From Campylobacter geochelonis (GTDB lineage Bacteria; Campylobacterota; Campylobacteria; Campylobacterales; Campylobacteraceae), in contig NZ_CP053844.1 of NCBI RefSeq assembly GCF_013201685.1, positions 1,984,001-2,048,000 of the forward strand: a stretch of DNA of 64,000 nt, read 5' to 3'. A program made the position numbers and the translations under genes. The notes beneath the pieces were generated by a model that saw nothing but the letters and a program-made list of their open reading frames with translations, was not told where the DNA came from and searched no databases. The number at the start of each line of letters is the position of its first letter. Within the stretch, counting starts at the first letter, position 1. Positions 61,841 to 64,000 of the stretch are shown one piece after another.

Positions 61841-64000
61841 ATGCAAAGCGGTAGATTTTACAATGAGTTTAAATCAAGAGCTAACCCAAATCCACAAGTA
61901 GCAGATGATGTAAATGATGTGAATTTAGATGGATTTAGAAATATGGACTATGAAGCATTTGGTATAAATCCACAAGATTTGGCACAGCAAACGCCAAATT
62001 TTAAATTTAGTAGCGTAGATGATACAACCTCTAGGATTTTTGATAATCAAAACATAGTGCCAAATCAAGGGCTAAATCAACCACCAAAGCCACAAAGTGG
62101 AGTTGATATTATAGAACAATTAGCAAATTTAAATAGAAGTATGAAAGGACAACCGCCATTAAGACCACAAGAGCCAAACATAAATCCACAGCAACAATCA
62201 TCGCTAGATAGCATAAACAAAACAGGACTAAACGATGAACTAGCTAAAGAAGCAGAAGTCTTTACAAAAAGAGGTTTTGTTAATCAAAATATGGCTAGTA
62301 ACATAGCAGGTATGACTGCTGGTGGTGGTATAGGTGCAACTCTTGATAGAGAAAATCCTACAAGGGGGTTTATACTTGGTGCGGTAGCTGGTGGATTAGG
62401 AACGGATGTTTTAACAAGGGCTTTAACTCCACAAAACACAAAAGCTTTAGCAGTTGAGATGTTATCTTCTGCTCCAAAAGGCAAATCAGTTAGCGATGTA
62501 ATGAGTGCTATAAACAATATCGCTAAACTAGCAGTTGGTAAAAATGCAAGTTATGCTGATAAGTTAGATGATTTAAAAAATAGCATAGGCGATATTTATT
62601 CTAAAATAAAAAAACCAACTAAAGAACAAAGCGATATGCTATCTTTTATAAATGGAACTAGAGAATTTGTATCACTTGGATATGATAAAGAGTTAGCAGG
62701 AATATCAAGAGTTTTAAGTAAAGGTTATCAAAATGACGTATCAGGAAAAGGCTTAAAGCACTTTATAACAAAACATTATGGCGAGGGTGCAGAGGGCGAA
62801 CTTAATGCAAGAGAGGTTTTAGACCTTTATAAAACTATTGTTAATGGCACAAGAAATGAAACGGCAACTAGTGTATCTTATATTAGAACTTTAGATAAAT
62901 TTAATCCTATAACAAAACAAAATGAACCTATAAGATTTGAGGTATTTTTTGGTAAAAATGGGAATGAATTAGATTTGATAAGCTATTATTCAAATAGGAA
63001 TTTGGATGGGGGCATCTCGAGCACTAATGCTATTAACCACCACTCTGGAATCCCGCAAAAGCAAGATAGCGTTCAAGCGACATCGGTTAGCACACCCATC
63101 TCTGATAAAACTATACCACCAAATCACTTAAACTCTACTAAAATGAAAGGCGGTTATACAACTCAAGTAATGACTCATAACATATTAGCTGCTAGTTTAG
63201 GAGCAGGTTTAGGCTCAGCTTATGCACCTGAAGATAAAAGACTAGCTGGAGCTGTTGCTGGAGCATTTGGGGTGATGGGATTAGCTAATGTAAGTAGCGT
63301 TTTTAATGCAGTTAGAAACATAGTAAGAGATACAGGTATAGATAATGCTATAAAAGCTGGAGTAGATAAAACGATAGTAAAAACAGCAAATAAATTCTTA
63401 AGCGATGAAGCAAATAAAATTTGGGGCGATGTAACTGGTGGAATGCTAAATGAACTAAAGCTTAAATTTAGTAATACATTAGATGAAAGCTATGAAGTAG
63501 CAAGAGATAAAGTAACTGGAACTATGAGTAGCTACTATAACAAGATGGTTGATTTAAGTGCAGTCTTATCTAAAATCTCAAAAGAGGATAATAAAGCCTT
63601 ATATGACTTTTTCGTTAATGGAGCAAAAATAGATACACTAAAACCTGAACTTAGAGAATTTGCAAATAATGCAAGAGAGCAGATAATAAAAGAGTTTTCA
63701 TATCAAGTAGATAGTGGGCTAATATCAAAAGAGGTAGCTGATGAGTTTGGCGGTAACTTTTTAAGTAGGGTCTATGAAAATGAGAAGTTAGCACACAAAT
63801 TTAAAGAGTATTTTTTTGGTTCAAACAGTTTTACTGTGGATAAAATGTATGCAAGAGGAACAACTAAAACAGTAGATGAAGCGACATATAATAGCTTGTT
63901 AAAAGGGGATTTGTTTGAGGGAAGCAAGATAGCAACTAAAGGCGATAAAGGCTTTTCACAAGAGGGAAAATGGATACTAGAGGGGCAAAAGTATAATAGT
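61841..64000 (+). CDS. Large mobile-element (polyvalent) protein, 5' part, open at the window end
   Basis: 720 codons with no stop, continuing past 64000. Start is uncertain: ATG 61841 has no ribosome site, and the frame stays open to a stop at 61796, so the true N-terminus may have been cut off when the element inserted. Composition is N/Q/K-rich. Two similar glycine-zipper hairpins appear (about 62300-62430 and 63180-63290: GGGIGAT...GAVAGGLG and GAGLGSA...GAVAGAFG). Between them is a segment of DUF3519/PBECR-like nuclease type: KHFITKHYGEGAEGELNA, FEVFFGKNG, LDLISYYSNRN. Such architectures occur in the very long proteins of phages and integrative elements of Helicobacter and Campylobacter. 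Confidence 0.75.
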   Translation, partial: MQSGRFYNEFKSRANPNPQVADDVNDVNLDGFRNMDYEAFGINPQDLAQQTPNFKFSSVDDTTSRIFDNQNIVPNQGLNQPPKPQSGVDIIEQLANLNRSMKGQPPLRPQEPNINPQQQSSLDSINKTGLNDELAKEAEVFTKRGFVNQNMASNIAGMTAGGGIGATLDRENPTRGFILGAVAGGLGTDVLTRALTPQNTKALAVEMLSSAPKGKSVSDVMSAINNIAKLAVGKNASYADKLDDLKNSIGDIYSKIKKPTKEQSDMLSFINGTREFVSLGYDKELAGISRVLSKGYQNDVSGKGLKHFITKHYGEGAEGELNAREVLDLYKTIVNGTRNETATSVSYIRTLDKFNPITKQNEPIRFEVFFGKNGNELDLISYYSNRNLDGGISSTNAINHHSGIPQKQDSVQATSVSTPISDKTIPPNHLNSTKMKGGYTTQVMTHNILAASLGAGLGSAYAPEDKRLAGAVAGAFGVMGLANVSSVFNAVRNIVRDTGIDNAIKAGVDKTIVKTANKFLSDEANKIWGDVTGGMLNELKLKFSNTLDESYEVARDKVTGTMSSYYNKMVDLSAVLSKISKEDNKALYDFFVNGAKIDTLKPELREFANNAREQIIKEFSYQVDSGLISKEVADEFGGNFLSRVYENEKLAHKFKEYFFGSNSFTVDKMYARGTTKTVDEATYNSLLKGDLFEGSKIATKGDKGFSQEGKWILEGQKYNS

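Noticed and set aside
62284-62517. 77-codon minus-strand frame near the right end
   Set aside because: Opposite the long open mobile-element frame, which has recognisable domains.

Overview
The window is a 64 kb piece of a low-GC Campylobacterota chromosome, most likely a Campylobacter of the fetus/hyointestinalis/lanienae type. The evidence is: very AT-rich intergenic DNA; a selenocysteine-containing, Tat-exported formate dehydrogenase with its own SelA/SelB; menaquinone synthesis by the futalosine route (MqnA); a respiratory and organic-acid metabolism (DcuC, malic enzyme, citrate synthase, Gdh); and a backbone order upp / malic enzyme / gltX / SurA-like / accC / accB / dcd that I recall from C. 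jejuni (Cj1286-Cj1292). Species assignment is inference. No rRNA, tRNA or complete insertion sequence was recognised.

Layout. 1-4310: the distal end of a type III (probably III-D) CRISPR operon: a RAMP fragment, a Csx19-like protein, a large TIGR03986-type RAMP and a CARF-HEPN ribonuclease; no repeat array lies in the window. 5108-5953: a secreted Sel1-repeat protein, followed by 1.4 kb of gene-free DNA. 7319-9593: a divergent PdxR-like regulator and PdxS. 10616-13386: DcuC with peptidase E, then a TraT-like lipoprotein. 13468-19767: the fdh operon (ferredoxin-like protein, TorD-like chaperone, small Tat protein, Sec-containing FdhA, FdhB). Divergent from it, 19845-26253 is a tightly overlapping five-gene operon: periplasmic binding protein, histidine kinase, response regulator, SelA, SelB. 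This suggests that a periplasmic signal tunes selenocysteine insertion and formate oxidation together. 26304-40172: mostly housekeeping genes.

40250-48850 is a complete-looking heme/iron acquisition island between accB and dcd: ExbB-ExbD-TonB, TonB-dependent receptor, ABC importer, a ChuW/HutW-like radical SAM heme-degrading enzyme, a flavodoxin and a divergent HutX-like carrier, with Fur-box-like sequences. Next to it (49046-52200) is the most unusual locus: a SyrD/PvdE-type cyclic-peptide ABC exporter, a signal-peptide-bearing small protein whose C-terminal half resembles the nitrile-hydratase-like leader peptide (NHLP) of RiPP precursors, and a tandem GNAT protein. A strong Fur-box-like site sits directly upstream of the NHLP-like gene.

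52358-61751 returns to the backbone (dcd, topA, a phosphodiesterase, a cation/proton antiporter, gltA, cysQ). It is interrupted at 53-55.5 kb by small accessory genes, nested inverted repeats and an antitoxin with a truncated toxin. From about 61.75 kb to the window end lies part of a large mobile-element (polyvalent) protein, open at the right edge.
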